From Colletes latitarsis (lineage: Eukaryota > Arthropoda > Insecta > Hymenoptera > Colletidae): a stretch of DNA of 64,000 nucleotides. The stretch lies in assembly GCF_051014445.1 (NCBI RefSeq), contig NC_135140.1, forward strand, positions 17,043,501-17,107,500, read 5' to 3'. How positions within the stretch are numbered: the stretch's first letter is position 1; each line of letters begins with the position of its first letter. This document shows positions 26,101 to 38,323 of this stretch, in pieces. Below the pieces are notes generated by a model. The model did not search any database. It was not told the origin of the DNA and saw only the letters and a list, made by a program, of their open reading frames with translations. A program made the translations under genes and the position numbers.

Positions 26101-26665
26101 AAGGAGGGAGAGACCAGGCAGCAAGGAATAAAGTTCCCTGTCAAGCCTGAGTGTACAGTGCCTCGAGAGACTCCGAACCGAGTTTCCTCGCCCCACTCCT
26201 CTCGAATTCTACCATCGAGCTCACCCCCCACCCTTCGATTTACCCCTTCGACGAGCCACCGCTACTAGTTGTTGATTGTTCCCGGTGTAATTATAACTTC
26301 GACTTGGCCGGTACTTTCTCGGATATAATTATTAATTACCGCGACGTCGGGGTCGAACAAGGGGGAGGGGGTCGTGGAAATACCGACGTCGTTGCTAGCG
26401 TCCCGTGAAATGAATCGACGACACACTCGAAAAGGCTAGTTTCGTGATCGTCTTCGAAGGGGTGTGTTCGTCCATTGATTCGAAGCACAATAAGCCCCCA
26501 CTCGTGGCCTCCTACGTACAGTACCGCTCATAAGTATTCTCTCATAACTATACTCTGCCTTTGGGATCTAAGAAATTTGTTTCATTCGTTAATTACAGTT
26601 GTTTCTATAATATACGTGTCAGAAATTTATACTAAAACAAAATTATGAGTGGATATATAAATCGC
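23151..26665. other. Intergenic or intronic DNA, no gene seen
   Basis: A small hairpin (10 of 11 bp paired, loop of 2-3 nt) lies at 24871-24894. A CpG-poor block spans roughly 24620-25800. A purine-rich tract with two long A runs lies at about 26040-26115. Frames on both strands at 25806-26231 overlap this tract and are composition artefacts. Confidence 0.45.
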
Positions 26666-26735
26666 AACCTACCCCGCTTTCAAGTGAAACTAGCGATACC
26701 GATTTTGTTTCTCGAAAATCGGGACTACTGCGCTA
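26666..26735 (+). repeat. Dispersed repeat copy 1 (CCTACCCCG family)
   Basis: It begins AACCTACCCCGCTTTCAAG and continues to a GATTTTGTTTCTCGA block. The same order of blocks occurs at 26816 and at 52724, so this is one member of a small interspersed family. Confidence 0.55.
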
Positions 26736-26815
26736 ACTGTTTTTGATTAAGTAGTGCAAACGACCGTATTGTTACGAAAACGATCTTCAGGGGCCTCGGT
26801 TTGAAGTAGCAATGT

Positions 26816-26880
26816 CCACCTACCCCGGTTTCAAGCGAATCGACGGTCTGGATTTTGTTTGTCGAGAACGAGAACTACCG
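26816..26880 (+). repeat. Dispersed repeat copy 2 (CCTACCCCG family)
   Basis: It shares CCACCTACCCCGGTTTCAAG and the following GATTTTGTTTGTCGA and GAACTACCG blocks with copies 1 and 3. It lies 150 bp after copy 1, suggesting a local duplication. Confidence 0.55.
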
Positions 26881-29360
26881 TATCGAAATCTTTCTGTTTC
26901 GAGGATGGAAGTTTACGGAGGATCGATGTCGACAGTAAACGAGGAGGAGGAATTCCAGCGGGAGCACCGAAGCTCCGAGGAATCGCGTGAATGTGTCAGA
27001 GTGAAAAATGTAGCGAGCGTTGGCTCGAGGTATTTTGGACTCTGTAAGAGATTTTTGAATGCGAATCAAAGGTGTCTGGGTTCAGTTTCGCGATGACGAA
27101 GATTTATCGAGGATTAATGCTGTCGGATAAATCGAGTACGAGGAATCGCATGAATTATTTGGAGTACGTAAAAGCGATTAATTTTTTCTTAAAACTGAAA
27201 CTTTTAAATAAATAAATGGACGGACCCGTCGCGTTAGATTTGTTGCCGCAGAGTGCTGTCCATTTATTGCAGCATAGTTATGAATTACACATAACTAGAA
27301 CGATGAATATGCACTGCACAATTATGACCGATTATTGTGATAATTGCAGCGGTTTGTAACAAAATTTTATGAAGCCGCAAACAATTCATGTCTCATACCG
27401 GTATTTAATGGACTGAAATTGCATGACACTCGGTTAATAAATTAGCGGCAGATTCGCTGTTACCTATTTCATTGATCGCGAGTATGTTTTGGGAAGAACT
27501 GAAGTGAGTGCGTCGCTGTTAACCTACTCTCGAACGCGGTACAAGAATTCAATTAAAAATAATACGCACGCTTCCCTTGCGCCATAAAGATGTTTAATAA
27601 TAATAAAAATGATAATAACAGAAAACGAGCGAATGAAAAGAGAATTTGCATTTACAAGGAAGAAAGAAAGTAGGAAAAATATGAATTCCAAACACAAAAG
27701 AATAAAAAAAGGAAATGTAAAGTAAGAAGACGCAGATGATGAAGAATACAGAGCTGTGATTGGCGTCAAATGTATACGTTTGGTACGCGTTTGGCGTAGT
27801 TGAACGTTGATAAGAAACGAATCCTTAATAACATAAATGACAAAGAAATGGTAGCGGATGCCTTGCCAGTACGCGAACATTACTTCCAGGCGAACTCTTG
27901 TTCGCGATAGACTTGAAAATTGGCCGCTTTTGACGTAGCAAACTTTTGCATCGCCCCGAGCTACAGTGCCCCCACGAAGCTCATGCAAAGTAGCGGACCG
28001 ACACCATCCTTTGACGCGCTTGTACTCGGGTTGCATAATTGAAAGGGGCGAAATAGGTAAGAGACGGTTCAACATTTGGCATAGTTATGGTATCGTCGAT
28101 GTCCCCGTCGTTGTTATATTCAATATCACGAGGACTAGTTAGAGAGCCCAGAGTTTCTGGGAAGACCATTAATGGAAACCACGGTCGAAGGATCCGTTGA
28201 AACCATATGGAATTTTCCCATGCAGAAAATCTGATATTATACCAGGGCCGCTGGAGTGACCATTGTGCCGTGGCGCGGAAATGCATTTGCGTTATACGTT
28301 GCAATGTTCCGTAAATGGGAAATGTTTTAGAGTTTGCGCAAAATTTCAGCGTCGTTTCGAAGCTGAGCTTTTCGAGCATTCGAACCAACGGCTTACTTGG
28401 GATTTTCTGGGGGGGGGGAATTGGATTTTTTTTAAAGGTAGATCGGCCCCCAAAGTGCTCCTCCATTGTTTCGGTAATGCAAGATGAGCTTAAATTTTTA
28501 TTAAACGTACTGCTACGCCGCTGAACCTGTAACGGTTAAAGAACGTAGTGTCCGTAATATCTGTTCTTTACGACGCGTGGGCGAAGAAAGTAGTTGCTCC
28601 TGATAAATCGATACTCCCTTGGGATGTTGTTTTAACATTCTACGAGGCTTTTCTTGTACATACACGATCAGCATTATATTTACAACAATTCTAAAATATT
28701 TCTAAGAGCACTTTACGTCTTTACTGCATAGTTTGTTCTATTCGCCATCCTTCGCGCAAGAGTCTACTACAATAACGAAAAATATAATGATCACGTGATA
28801 AGATGGCGACCTGCATCGCGTGGCCTAACCTCAAACTCTCGATACCGCAATAAAATGGAGCAACAAAGTGTCTTAAAAGATATCTTAGCTAGCTGCATGA
28901 CGAAGTGACCTGATCTCAAATTTAATCGTATATCGAAGCATTGGATACCGCGTCGCAACAAAACGCAATAGTGAAACAATAAATGCTAACTGAAACCGTC
29001 CAAGGAGCAACTCGATCCTCGTAATCACCACACCTAACTGCAGTTGCATACCCATTTGGTTATCGTGGCAAAGTCCCGGCGCGTTTGAGTTAGGTCTGCA
29101 GTCGTAGTCCCGGAAGCCACTCGAAGCGAGGGCCGAGAGTTATAGTTGTAGGTCGTCTGTAGTATCCAGGGCACTGGCTTCCTGCTAAGTATCTCGAAGA
29201 GCGTTGTTTTTCCCGTGAAAGCCCGTCCCGAACGAACCAATGGCCCCTGGTCTGCACTTGGAAAATCGAAAGTGCACGTAATGCATGTCCTGTAAGTAGA
29301 CGGGCCCCGGTGGGTAGACGGAAGCTCGCCGAGGAAGACGGAAATTTGATCGAAACGCTT
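26881..29360. other. Intergenic or intronic DNA, possible decayed coding relic
   Basis: A minus-strand frame at 27981-28466 (161 codons) has a balanced amino-acid composition and could be the remnant of an exon or transposon protein, but I recognise no domain. The next minus-strand frame (27524-28075, 183 codons) becomes a hydrophobic Phe/Ile/Leu tract because of AT-rich sequence. A run of ten G lies at 28409-28418. Confidence 0.35.
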
Positions 29361-29518
29361 GATAACCTATGCCCTTTTCGGTCGCGACGCTCGCTGACGG
29401 CGAGACGCGTTCGGGTCTCGATGTTCATCGACCGTTTTTCATAGCCTATGCTCTTTTCTGTCGCGACCTTTCCGAACGAACGGGGAGACGCGTGCTTCGA
29501 GCTGCTTATCGACGTTCA
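29361..29518. repeat. 79 bp imperfect tandem duplication
   Basis: Two copies start near 29361 and 29440. Both contain CCTATG (29366 and 29445), a CTTTTC-GTCGCGAC block, GAGACGCGT and a closing ATCGACGTTC-like block. It is a local tandem duplication in CpG-rich DNA. Confidence 0.6.
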
Positions 29519-30957
29519 GGAATTGATTGATGCGTAGGTAGCCAAGGTCGTAGAACGAAGGAAAATTCTTGAACACTGTAAGTGCCTGGTCCTAAACCTG
29601 GACAAGGTATGATGGAGAGGCTTCTGAGGGTGTTCATGAAACGGTAGACCCCATGGGATCAGTGTCAATCGAGGATAGATAAAAAAACTAGTGACTTGGA
29701 ATCGTCTATATTTTAGGGCAAAGAGACTTCCAAGCCTTACAGGCTTTTAGAATCTAAGGTACCCATTCTAGCCTCCAGGTGATCAGGTATTCAGAGGTAT
29801 AATAAATTCAGAGAGGAACAGGTTGAATCCCTCCCTTGTTACGCATAGTTAATAGGTGATGGGCCCTGAGCGTCGCAGGGCAGAAGACGTCCCCACTGAA
29901 AAGTCAATAAGTACAAGGGATTTAGGGCGACGGGAACATTCCGCGAATCGATTCGCGTTCATTAACTCGGTGGAACAGTTGATCGGATCTAAGTTCATCG
30001 CGAACGTTATTCCTTGGACGGAAGCCACGGGTAGGCAGGCGTTTACCCTAAGCACGTACACGCACGTGCGTGTGTCATTCCAGCGTGACGCGTGAGATCC
30101 AATAACGCTCGACGAAACACTCGTCTATATGATAATGAAGCGGCGTCGCCGAAATTAATGCCGCTGTGTTACGAGGCCTCCCGTCGAATCGATCGAGACA
30201 CATTCGACTGGATGCCTCGCACGCATACGATATGACTTCCGCGATCTGCCGCGGCCGAATGAAAATTCAAATCGGAAACCGACGGGCCTTGGTTACACGG
30301 TGTCCATTACGCCCTAATCGATGCTGGTTGCAGCAATTTTCTGACGCGAGATTGCGGGTCGATAGCGAATGTGGGTCATTTTCACTCGAGAACCGTTCCA
30401 TGATCGCTGCTAGATCCAGTCGATCGGGATCTATGGAAATTTCGCCGCGATTGAGATTCGAACGCTGTTCCTGGAGCCCCAAGGAACATTACCCAAATGA
30501 CAATCTTCAATTTTGAGAGAATACAGCTCGCATACGAAGCGTCGCATAATACCAGAATTGTGTTTTCGTTTATCGATCGACATTCCTGTTTAAATAGTCA
30601 TTTACTTGCGTTTCTCGAAAATTAATGGACACGGAAAAAGATGCGGAATGCGAAAATGACTGAACGAAACTTATACCGCGTCGTAGATGGCGCCACTGTA
30701 GCTCGCTAGAACTGATCCGATTGGCTATTACAGCAGTCAATTGTGACTTAGACATTTTATTCAGAGGTTCTATCAATGTTTCTGGGTTGTAAGAACATAA
30801 ATTTAATTAAAATTAAGTACTCATGTTGATAACAATATGAAGCAGTTAATTAGAAGGGAGTAACTCCGCAATGTTAACGGCGTCTCTTTGTTTTCCCGTC
30901 AACAAATGAAGTTGAGTAACTCAGTACAATGTAAAATCTACCCTTGTTCCTCGATAA
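29519..30957. other. Intergenic or intronic DNA, no gene seen
   Basis: A perfect 16 bp palindrome, ACACGCACGTGCGTGT, containing a CACGTG E-box core, lies at 30058-30073. It could bind a basic helix-loop-helix factor but could equally arise by chance. Open frames near 29849-30516 lack domains. Confidence 0.4.
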
Positions 30958-31016
30958 CTAGTTAAGGGCAAACTTTCGGAGTTCTGATTTAATGCATCAT
31001 GTTTGCCCTTAACTAG
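30958..31016. repeat. Perfect 16 bp inverted repeat (hairpin)
   Basis: CTAGTTAAGGGCAAAC at 30958-30973 is exactly complementary to GTTTGCCCTTAACTAG at 31001-31016 across a 27 nt spacer. This may be a short fold-back element or a degraded MITE. No clear target-site duplication flanks it. Confidence 0.8.
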
Positions 31017-31227
31017 GGCCGTGGGGTCGTCTTCGTCCTTCTCCCAAGGGTCATGTTCGAACCTTCTCATTTATATTCATAATACCTGATTGTCGTCGTT
31101 CTTAAATCAAAGTTACGCGTAACGAGATCCCGGTCTTCTCTGCAAGAATTATGAACCTTCACGTCGGTCCAATTACTATTCCCAGAATTACGTCGCGCTG
31201 GACATTCATATTCCACATAATGCACAT

Positions 31228-32000
31228 TTGGACCAGTTCTGCCTCACTGACCTACTCCGTTTTTATCTGACTGACGTACGTTAGTAAACCTGTTTTACCT
31301 CACATTTATACAGCATCGCGAAAAGTGAATAATCCTGTCATCAATAACTTTCTACTTCGTATTCCGAGAGTAGTAAACCCAGCATCAGTGATTAAATGAA
31401 CATTCTGTGCAAAAGAGAGTGTAAAAGCCTGTAAAATCGATTAATGGCTACCTATAAACTAGATAAACATCCCACAACAATAGTCTATCCGTGCTAAATA
31501 TCTCATTTCTCTGATGTAGCTACAATCCCTAGTTCTAGATGGAGTGTCTCAGATCAATCATAGGGACATTTGTTAAGTTCCTGGCAGCCATCTTGATCAT
31601 AACTGTAGACGTACGTGTCGTGTCCTTATGGATCCGAATGATCTATTGAAACACCTGTCAAACAGCTACGAAATCGCCAGAGCACTATGAATGATCATCT
31701 CAGTAATTTAGCTATAGTTTGTTCGTCGTAACACCATATCTTAGTCCACCTTATCTCGACTTCCACTAAGAGTCGCGAAGTGTTTACGCGAAGTCAATTT
31801 CCACTTCACTGACCTATTCCACGTTTACCTGATTGGCATTCATTAGTAGACCTATTTGCCTTAACGTTAACATAGCGAACGACAACAGAGAGAATTACCC
31901 ATTCATGCCACAGTCACGTCATTAACAGTTTCACTTGCCGCGTTCCAAAGGTAGCAGACCCGGCATCGGCGATTAATGACAACTTCTATTCACAGGAAGA
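31228..32000. repeat. Diverged direct duplication, 562 bp apart
   Basis: About 180 bp beginning CACTGACCTA at 31245 is recognisably repeated from 31807. Matching blocks in order are a TTAGTA-ACCT block, a CATCG/ATAGCG block, an AGTAG-ACCC block and a GATTAA block. The copies have many substitutions and small indels, so the event is old. The whole stretch is CpG-poor. Confidence 0.45.
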
Positions 32001-32136
32001 TCCACCCTTTCCAACGCTGGGTGGAAGAGATTCTAGGTCGGGTGAAGAATAAAAGGAGGGGCGTGATGTCATTCTAAAAACACTTGTCCGCTCGGTAACA
32101 GGTGCTACTTGGTCTTCAGCGTGGAGGACGACCCTC

Positions 32137-32240
32137 GTGGCCTGGGTGTCTGACGACCCGTGAAAGTCGACCTTCTCACAGAGGAGTAACCCTACCTTGT
32201 GGCCGCGTGTCTGATCGTCGGGGCGTGTCCTGTTCCTGCG
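32137..32240. repeat. Short imperfect tandem duplication, 62 bp apart
   Basis: The block GTGGCC-GTGTCTGA followed by a GACG/GTCG block occurs at 32137 and again at 32199. It is a small duplication in GC-rich DNA with no apparent function. Confidence 0.4.
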
Positions 32241-32747
32241 GGAACGCCGCGTAGGTTCCCTCCGGCAGGATGCAACGACGAGACACGCATATCCCGCAAT
32301 TATTCAATGAATACATGAATACGAATATTTAGCGGGCTGAATGGCCGACTGCACCGGGCCAGATGCATAATGCGCGCTCTCAACAACGTGCAATCGAAGT
32401 AACTAGAGGTCAAATAATTTCATGGCTTGCCGACCTGTTTGGACGCGGCCAGACCGGTGAATTATGGTCACGAACGGGTCCGATCATTTGCATGTAAGAC
32501 GATTCGATTTTTTAAGGATAAACACCGCGACAATCGAGTTTGATTCGGGCCAACGACTCCGCGCGGCTGTTTGACGTGGGTGTTGCTGGAGAAAGGTCTC
32601 TACGTTCTTCGTCTCTCTGCAAAAGGTTATATGCCTTCGTCGCGCGACTTCGAAATTGGCGCTCAATTACTGGGCATCGTCCAAAAAAAAAACAAAGCAC
32701 AGTGAATGGTTTATTTCATTAATTGTATCGTATAACAGAGTGGTATA

Positions 32748-32765
32748 GCCAGTTCAACGTGTTAA
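32748..32765 (-). repeat. Possible piggyBac-like terminal relic
   Basis: Read on the minus strand this is TTAACACGTTGAACTGGC, closely matching the plus-strand sequence at 8082. Both start with TTAA. No partner end was found near either copy, so the assignment is weak. Confidence 0.25.
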
Positions 32766-35700
32766 CGGTGTCATATTACTAATAAGCTATCGACGTAGGA
32801 ATGTTTACGAGGGGAGGCTCGAGAGCGATCAAATTTCAATACTTCTTGCCTATAAGTGTCTACTCGATACTAGGAGCGCGACATTTTAACGTTTAACGCT
32901 ATCTTTTCTAAATAACATTTGCTCCCGATGCTCTAGGGTTCGTTTACAGACATCAACCCCTAAGTTTTAAGCCTTGCTGCGTCCAGAAAGTGGCGTAGTC
33001 CCGATCCCTGAATAAAAATCATCGATCCAGAATCCCCGGTATGCGTGACCCCTGGAAAATGCCGTCGTCGTGCTCGAAGAACAAGCTCTCGCCCTACGGG
33101 GCGAACTATCGTCGCGCGAAATCCGGCATAGCGCATTTTAAGCAGCGTGTTCAATCTCTCTCGCGGTGAAATCCACGATCGACGAGAGGGTGATCAAATT
33201 CCCCGACAAATGGGGCGTCCCCTGGATTGGCCGATTCGTCGGGACGAACGCGCCTCGGGCCCGATAACATCGAACGACGCTTAATATCGTTTCCAGGGCG
33301 AAAGACAAAAGCGTCACCTGCCCCTTCTCACGGTGCGCTTCGCGTTCGTCTCTTCGGTACGAAGGACGACCGAAGGAAGAACGTGGGAGGAGTAAAGTGG
33401 CGCGATCGGTCCTCCTAATTCAATCCCGTGGGATATCGGCAGCCCTTCGACGCGCCACCGGTGGCGAGGCGTGAATCAGCACGACCGTGAATTATCCAGC
33501 TCGTTTATCGAGGAAATTGTAACCCAAGAAAGACACGTCGGACGTGTCCCATTGTCTGGCGACGGCCTCTTACGTGCCTGGTTGCGTAACGCTCTGCTAG
33601 GATTCGCGCACAGTGCAAGGGTACTCTCGTTCGTTCAGCTTTCGAAGTACCTTCTGGCGAGTGGAATGAGACCCAGGCTTCCTGTATGTTTCAGTCTGTC
33701 AGCCAAAGAGAATACCGATGTACTGGGTCAGCTTCTGATGTGAACGAGTACTGTTCATAGATTTTTAACGTGGATGTAACACGGATCTACTTGAGGACTA
33801 CCATTTAGAGGATCTTGAATAAATTGATCAGCGCTGGAACTTGCAAGGAACAAAGGTACCGTAGTAACAATGAAAACCATAACGTCCAGAGGGATCGACA
33901 ACTAAACAAACATGGTTCACAACAGTGTCCAATCAGACAAAAGAGGAAAACGCGGGCGCACCCGTCGAATCTACGGAGCGTAGAATTAGAAATTGGATCC
34001 GCTGTCGGTATTCCCCCTTCGTCCATTAACCACGCCGTCCCGGTTAATCCTATAGCCTCGACGTCGCGTTAAAGGAGGGGGGTTAGCAAGTGGAACCCCC
34101 TTATTGCTAGACTTGCATAGTCATAGATATTCGGTAGGGCACCCGGGCAACGAGGTGGCGGAAAATGGTTACAAAACAGACGGGATTCGGGGGTAGCTGT
34201 GCGGGAAAAAGGCTTCTAGGGGGTCCTGGCGGACAGCAGGAGTGTGAAAATATTCTTATGGGGGGGTCTCGTAATGTCCGCCCCGAGAATCCGTGGGGAG
34301 CCTGAAAAAGATTAAGTATCCTGTGCTCGGGGTGCACGTGGATAGTTTCTCGTTAGATGCGTCACTCCGTCTTAGTCGATATTAATATATGGATATAAGT
34401 GCGTGCCGTGGATAATATATATCGAACAAAGGAGCTCGTTAGGTGCGGGGGCGATTTATATGTCTTTTGCGGGAACGTATCAGAGGTGTCTTTGTCCGCG
34501 ATTTAATTGCTTTTGGCAGGGAAAGGTGTTGTTGAGATCTGTCACGTGGAAACCGTTTCTATGATTTATAGCTACCTTCGGTGTTTAACGATCTTTGGTT
34601 TGGCAAAGCGAGGCTGTGGTTTCGGGGTGTCTACCGTTGCAGGTGATACGTCATCGATCCTAATCTCTGCAAAACTGTTTAACCCCGGGGCGTGTTGGCG
34701 AAGTCGTACTCCCGAAGTAGGTTAGGCTTATTTATCTTCGATTAATGTCGGTAACATTTAACGTTAATCCGCTAAAGCGATTAATGGCAGTCCATAAGCG
34801 GAAGTACTACTCGGACGTCCGAGGTAACGTTTGACATTTATCTACACAACATCGGTTCGACAACCTAGTGAAATGAATGGCCAGGTCTGCGAGCGTGGAT
34901 TCAGACAGGGTAGCATTTAACATTAATCTGCAAAGTCGGTTCAACAACCGACTACGACGATAAGGACTGACTGGCTCTGCGGATACCGCACTGATATTCA
35001 GATAAGCGTCTCTCGACAACGAACAGTTCCACCATTTTTGCTAAATACCGTGGTTCATCATTCCTACGATGCAGCTAGAATTTCTAGGCCTAGAGGAGCT
35101 ATCTTCGATCAGCAATATAGATGATATCTGTTGGCTGTTCGAAAGGCTTCTGGATCAAGATTGTGTCCCGATGGTACGGGCCAAGGTGATCTGATCCTGA
35201 GACACCTAAAGAACTGCATAGTCATTCGGATCGTAGGCGATGACCCAACCACCTAACAAGGCAGCAAGTAGGGATCGAGTAGCATCTACAAAATTCATAT
35301 TAGCAATATTCGTGCAACCGCCATGCGAAACGGCCAATCGGGATTCCCACGATACGGCGCATCTGTTGTTCGTTCGGGGTAACTTTAAATTCCCGCGTAT
35401 TATTAGAACTCTAATTTCGTTTCGCGGTCCAGCGAGCATTCGATGCGAGGGTAATCACGAAATGACTAGTGGCGCGAAGATACCGCGCTCTCTTGCCAGC
35501 GTTTCGTAGTTTGGGGTGGGTGGAACGATGGAAGGGGGTTGGCTTTAATGTTTTTAATCTAATTCCCCGCGTGCGAGTCCGGCACGAAACTCCACCCCGG
35601 GGGATCAGGTCCGGCTCGCTGGGGAATTTTGCATTGTGCACCCATACGGGGGGTGCAAGTCTCCCTTTCGAGGAATGCCTCGTACGAATCCACGCTGCGA

Positions 35701-35890
35701 TCGATCGCGCCTCGTCTCCGATTTCATTTCTCAAAGTCTGAATTACGAATATTTTTTATTGCGCCCATACCCGTTTCGTTTCCCTTGGACGGGGGGTTCG
35801 CGTACACCCTTGGATCGGGTTTCGCGCTATTCGATTACAGATAAGATACGGTTGCTTTATTGTCGACAGCTTTTGTACACCTTGGGAGCC
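32766..35890. other. Intergenic or intronic DNA upstream of the candidate signal-peptide exon
   Basis: No supported gene. A G/GGG-rich block runs from about 34070 to 34340. Two candidate splice acceptors lie just upstream of the ATG at 35891: one ending TTCGATTACAG (35840) and one ending ATTGTCGACAG (35870). Either could begin an exon that carries 5' leader sequence. Confidence 0.4.
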
Positions 35891-35969
35891 ATGCGTATTT
35901 TCGTTCTCCCAGAAATCTGCTTTGTGATTTTAATTTTGGTTACCGGTTGTTACGCAACCCCTATGCAGG
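35891..35969 (+). CDS. Candidate first coding exon of a secreted protein (signal peptide)
   Basis: From the ATG at 35891 the frame encodes 26 residues, MRIFVLPEICFVILILVTGC and then YATPMQ. It has the layout of a signal peptide: a short basic start, a hydrophobic core at residues 9-18 and small residues suited to cleavage after Cys-Tyr-Ala at 22. One base later, at 35970, the sequence reads AGG|GTGAGA, a good match to a splice donor, giving a phase-1 exon end. Insect neuropeptide and other secreted-peptide genes often have such an exon. If unspliced, the frame stops six codons later (TAG ending at 35989), giving a 32-residue product. No downstream exon could be identified, so the family is unknown, and a chance hydrophobic frame remains possible. 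Confidence 0.35.
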
Positions 35970-38315
35970 GTGAGACATCTGAGCGATAGAAAAAAGTGTG
36001 TTTGAAGGGGTAAATATTATGGGTGCAAATTTGTCTCGACATATTTTTTGCCTTCTTTCAAACCTTGTTTTAGTCCTTGCATTTTGGGGACGTCTAAGTT
36101 TGCTTGGAAATAGTCTGGAGATATTTTGTGGGAGCTTGAAGGGATTATGATGTTCGGGTTATTCAAAGAGGGGTGGACATTAAGGTATACGCGACAGGAG
36201 GGTGAATTTTCATAGAATTTACAATATAACACAAAACCCCCTCTTTCGTAAAATACTCCCAGAAACGATTAATCGATCGAGGGGTAAAATTCCAAAGAAC
36301 TCGACGTCTACCCCAAATCACTCCTTTTATAGAAAAGGGACAAAAATTCGTTGCCCGTTCGAAGGGTGAAATTTCAAAGAAATCAACGGCCGATTCATGT
36401 TGATGATTTTATAATTATTTAGTGACGAGGTCAGTGCCCTGTTCCGATCCACATAAATCGTGTATCGATCAGAAACAGGGCCTCCTTTTTGGTCACTCAA
36501 TTTCCGCTAATCGACGATATCGACTAATGAACACACGGTGCATAACTCGCCCGAACTTCCGCCCATTAGACTGAACTGTTTCCGCGGTGTCGAAGGGCAG
36601 CCAACATTGAATTCGCCGCGCCGATAGCGAACCCCTCCCCCCGTTCAAAACGAGTGGGCGTCGGTGGGGGAGGAGGTGGTGGCCGTTGCAAGGGCGTCGA
36701 GACGTTCGCATGGGTATAATCGGTTGGGCCTGGCGGAGGTTTTATCGCCGATACAGCGGCGGTCCGATAAATCGCCGGTTAGAACTTTGCTCGCAATTAG
36801 TATGATAATTCGAGCAGCCAGAGTGGAGGGCTGAAACGGAGACAGAGAGGAACGCTGGCGCGTCGATTGTGTTGGTGATTAGAAATTGAATCCTCGGGGA
36901 AATACAGAATTGTGAAACGAAAACATTATGATGGATTTAAATCTGTATTTTGGAGTATTAGTGCTCGTATGTGTGTTTTTTTTTATCATATCTGCATGAG
37001 ATTGCTATCGATGGATTGCCGAGGGTTTTCCGATGAAAATGAGTACAAACACGACCTCGTTCGAACTATTTTTTCCATATGTATTGCACCAAGAACGAAA
37101 GATTAGACTTGGATTAATAGGGTACTTCTATTAAGTTGAACGTAGAATAATTTGCCCTTAATTGCAGGCCTTGTGATTTGCAATTTCTTCGAAGATCCAA
37201 TCTTTCTTTCTTGCTACTATAGCTCGAAGCTTTCCTTAACTGATTCGAACAATATATAATTATGTATAATCTAAATGTGGTCGTGTTTGTACTCATTTTC
37301 ATCGGAGAAACATCGCCAAACTATTGATACTAGTTTCTTGAAGATATTCTAGAATTCGAAAAATTTGTTTTCATTTGTTGTTCGTTTTAATAGTTGTTAA
37401 TCGTGAATTTCGATATATTCTTACAAACTTCGCGGTTGGTTTACACAGATTTCGATAGACGCCGATTTTGGGCGAGTGATCTCGATCCTGTAACCTCGAG
37501 TAGGACTCTAGGATTAATCACATCATGCCGTTCATTAGCAATAATTCAATACGCGCAGCCGCGTGTCCCGTTGCATAATTGATTGTTTAGAGTGGCGCAT
37601 ATGTAATCGTGCGTTTCGCTGCTGATCGTATTAACCGTAACGCACGATAATCTAACGTATTAGGCGAACAAATAGAAGCATGGAGCCGACGAAGAGGCGG
37701 AAACAAATGGAGGGCGACCACGGTTTAACAAAGGGGCGAAAGGAAATTAAAATTTTAATTTATCAAAAAAATTTCCCTCTCAAATAAATCAATAATTGCG
37801 TTTTCCAAAATGGATGGATCCCCAAAGAGGGGGGGGGGCGAAAAAAAATGTGGATAACAAATTTTTTTAACATCGAAATATACGAAAGCAAATATTTTTT
37901 CTCCCGCTTTAAAACCACCGCTTGTTTCGAGTCTTAAAATTTTTATTTTTATTTGGATGCAAGGGGGCGCATTTTAAAACGTTTAGAAACCACTGACACA
38001 CAAGGTTATAGCGCCAATAAAATCGAAACTCCCAGTCGGGGCACTAAAATTTTCAAGAACGTTGGATCAAAACAGACGAACCCCTAACAACCATCGGGTA
38101 CCTGTTCCCCGTTCGCGCGGGAGCAGAACCTTTGTCAGCGTGTGTCCATCGCGATGGGCCTTTTTCACCAGTGTCATTAACCCAACGGCGCGTGCTGTTT
38201 TACGACGACCGCGTAACGAGCACGACCATTCGACTATCGAAAACGCGAAATTGCCCGGCCGCCGTAAATCACGGGCCACCCTGGGCGAGTTCGCGGCCTA
38301 ATCAGTTTAAGTGAT
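35970..38315. other. Possible intron or intergenic DNA
   Basis: If the signal-peptide exon is real, this is the start of its intron. I looked for a plus-strand continuation with dibasic cleavage sites or Cys-rich motifs and saw none. A run of ten G followed after two bases by eight A lies at 37829-37848. An imperfect inverted repeat built on GCCCTGTT/AACAGGGC lies at about 36435-36482. Confidence 0.4.
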
Positions 38316-38323
38316 TTCGAAAG
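38316..38323. repeat. Left 8 bp target-site duplication of the fold-back element
   Basis: TTCGAAAG immediately precedes the element end and is repeated exactly at 40937-40944 right after the other end. Position 2 is T and position 7 is A, matching the nTnnnnAn target preference described for hAT transposons. Confidence 0.88.
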
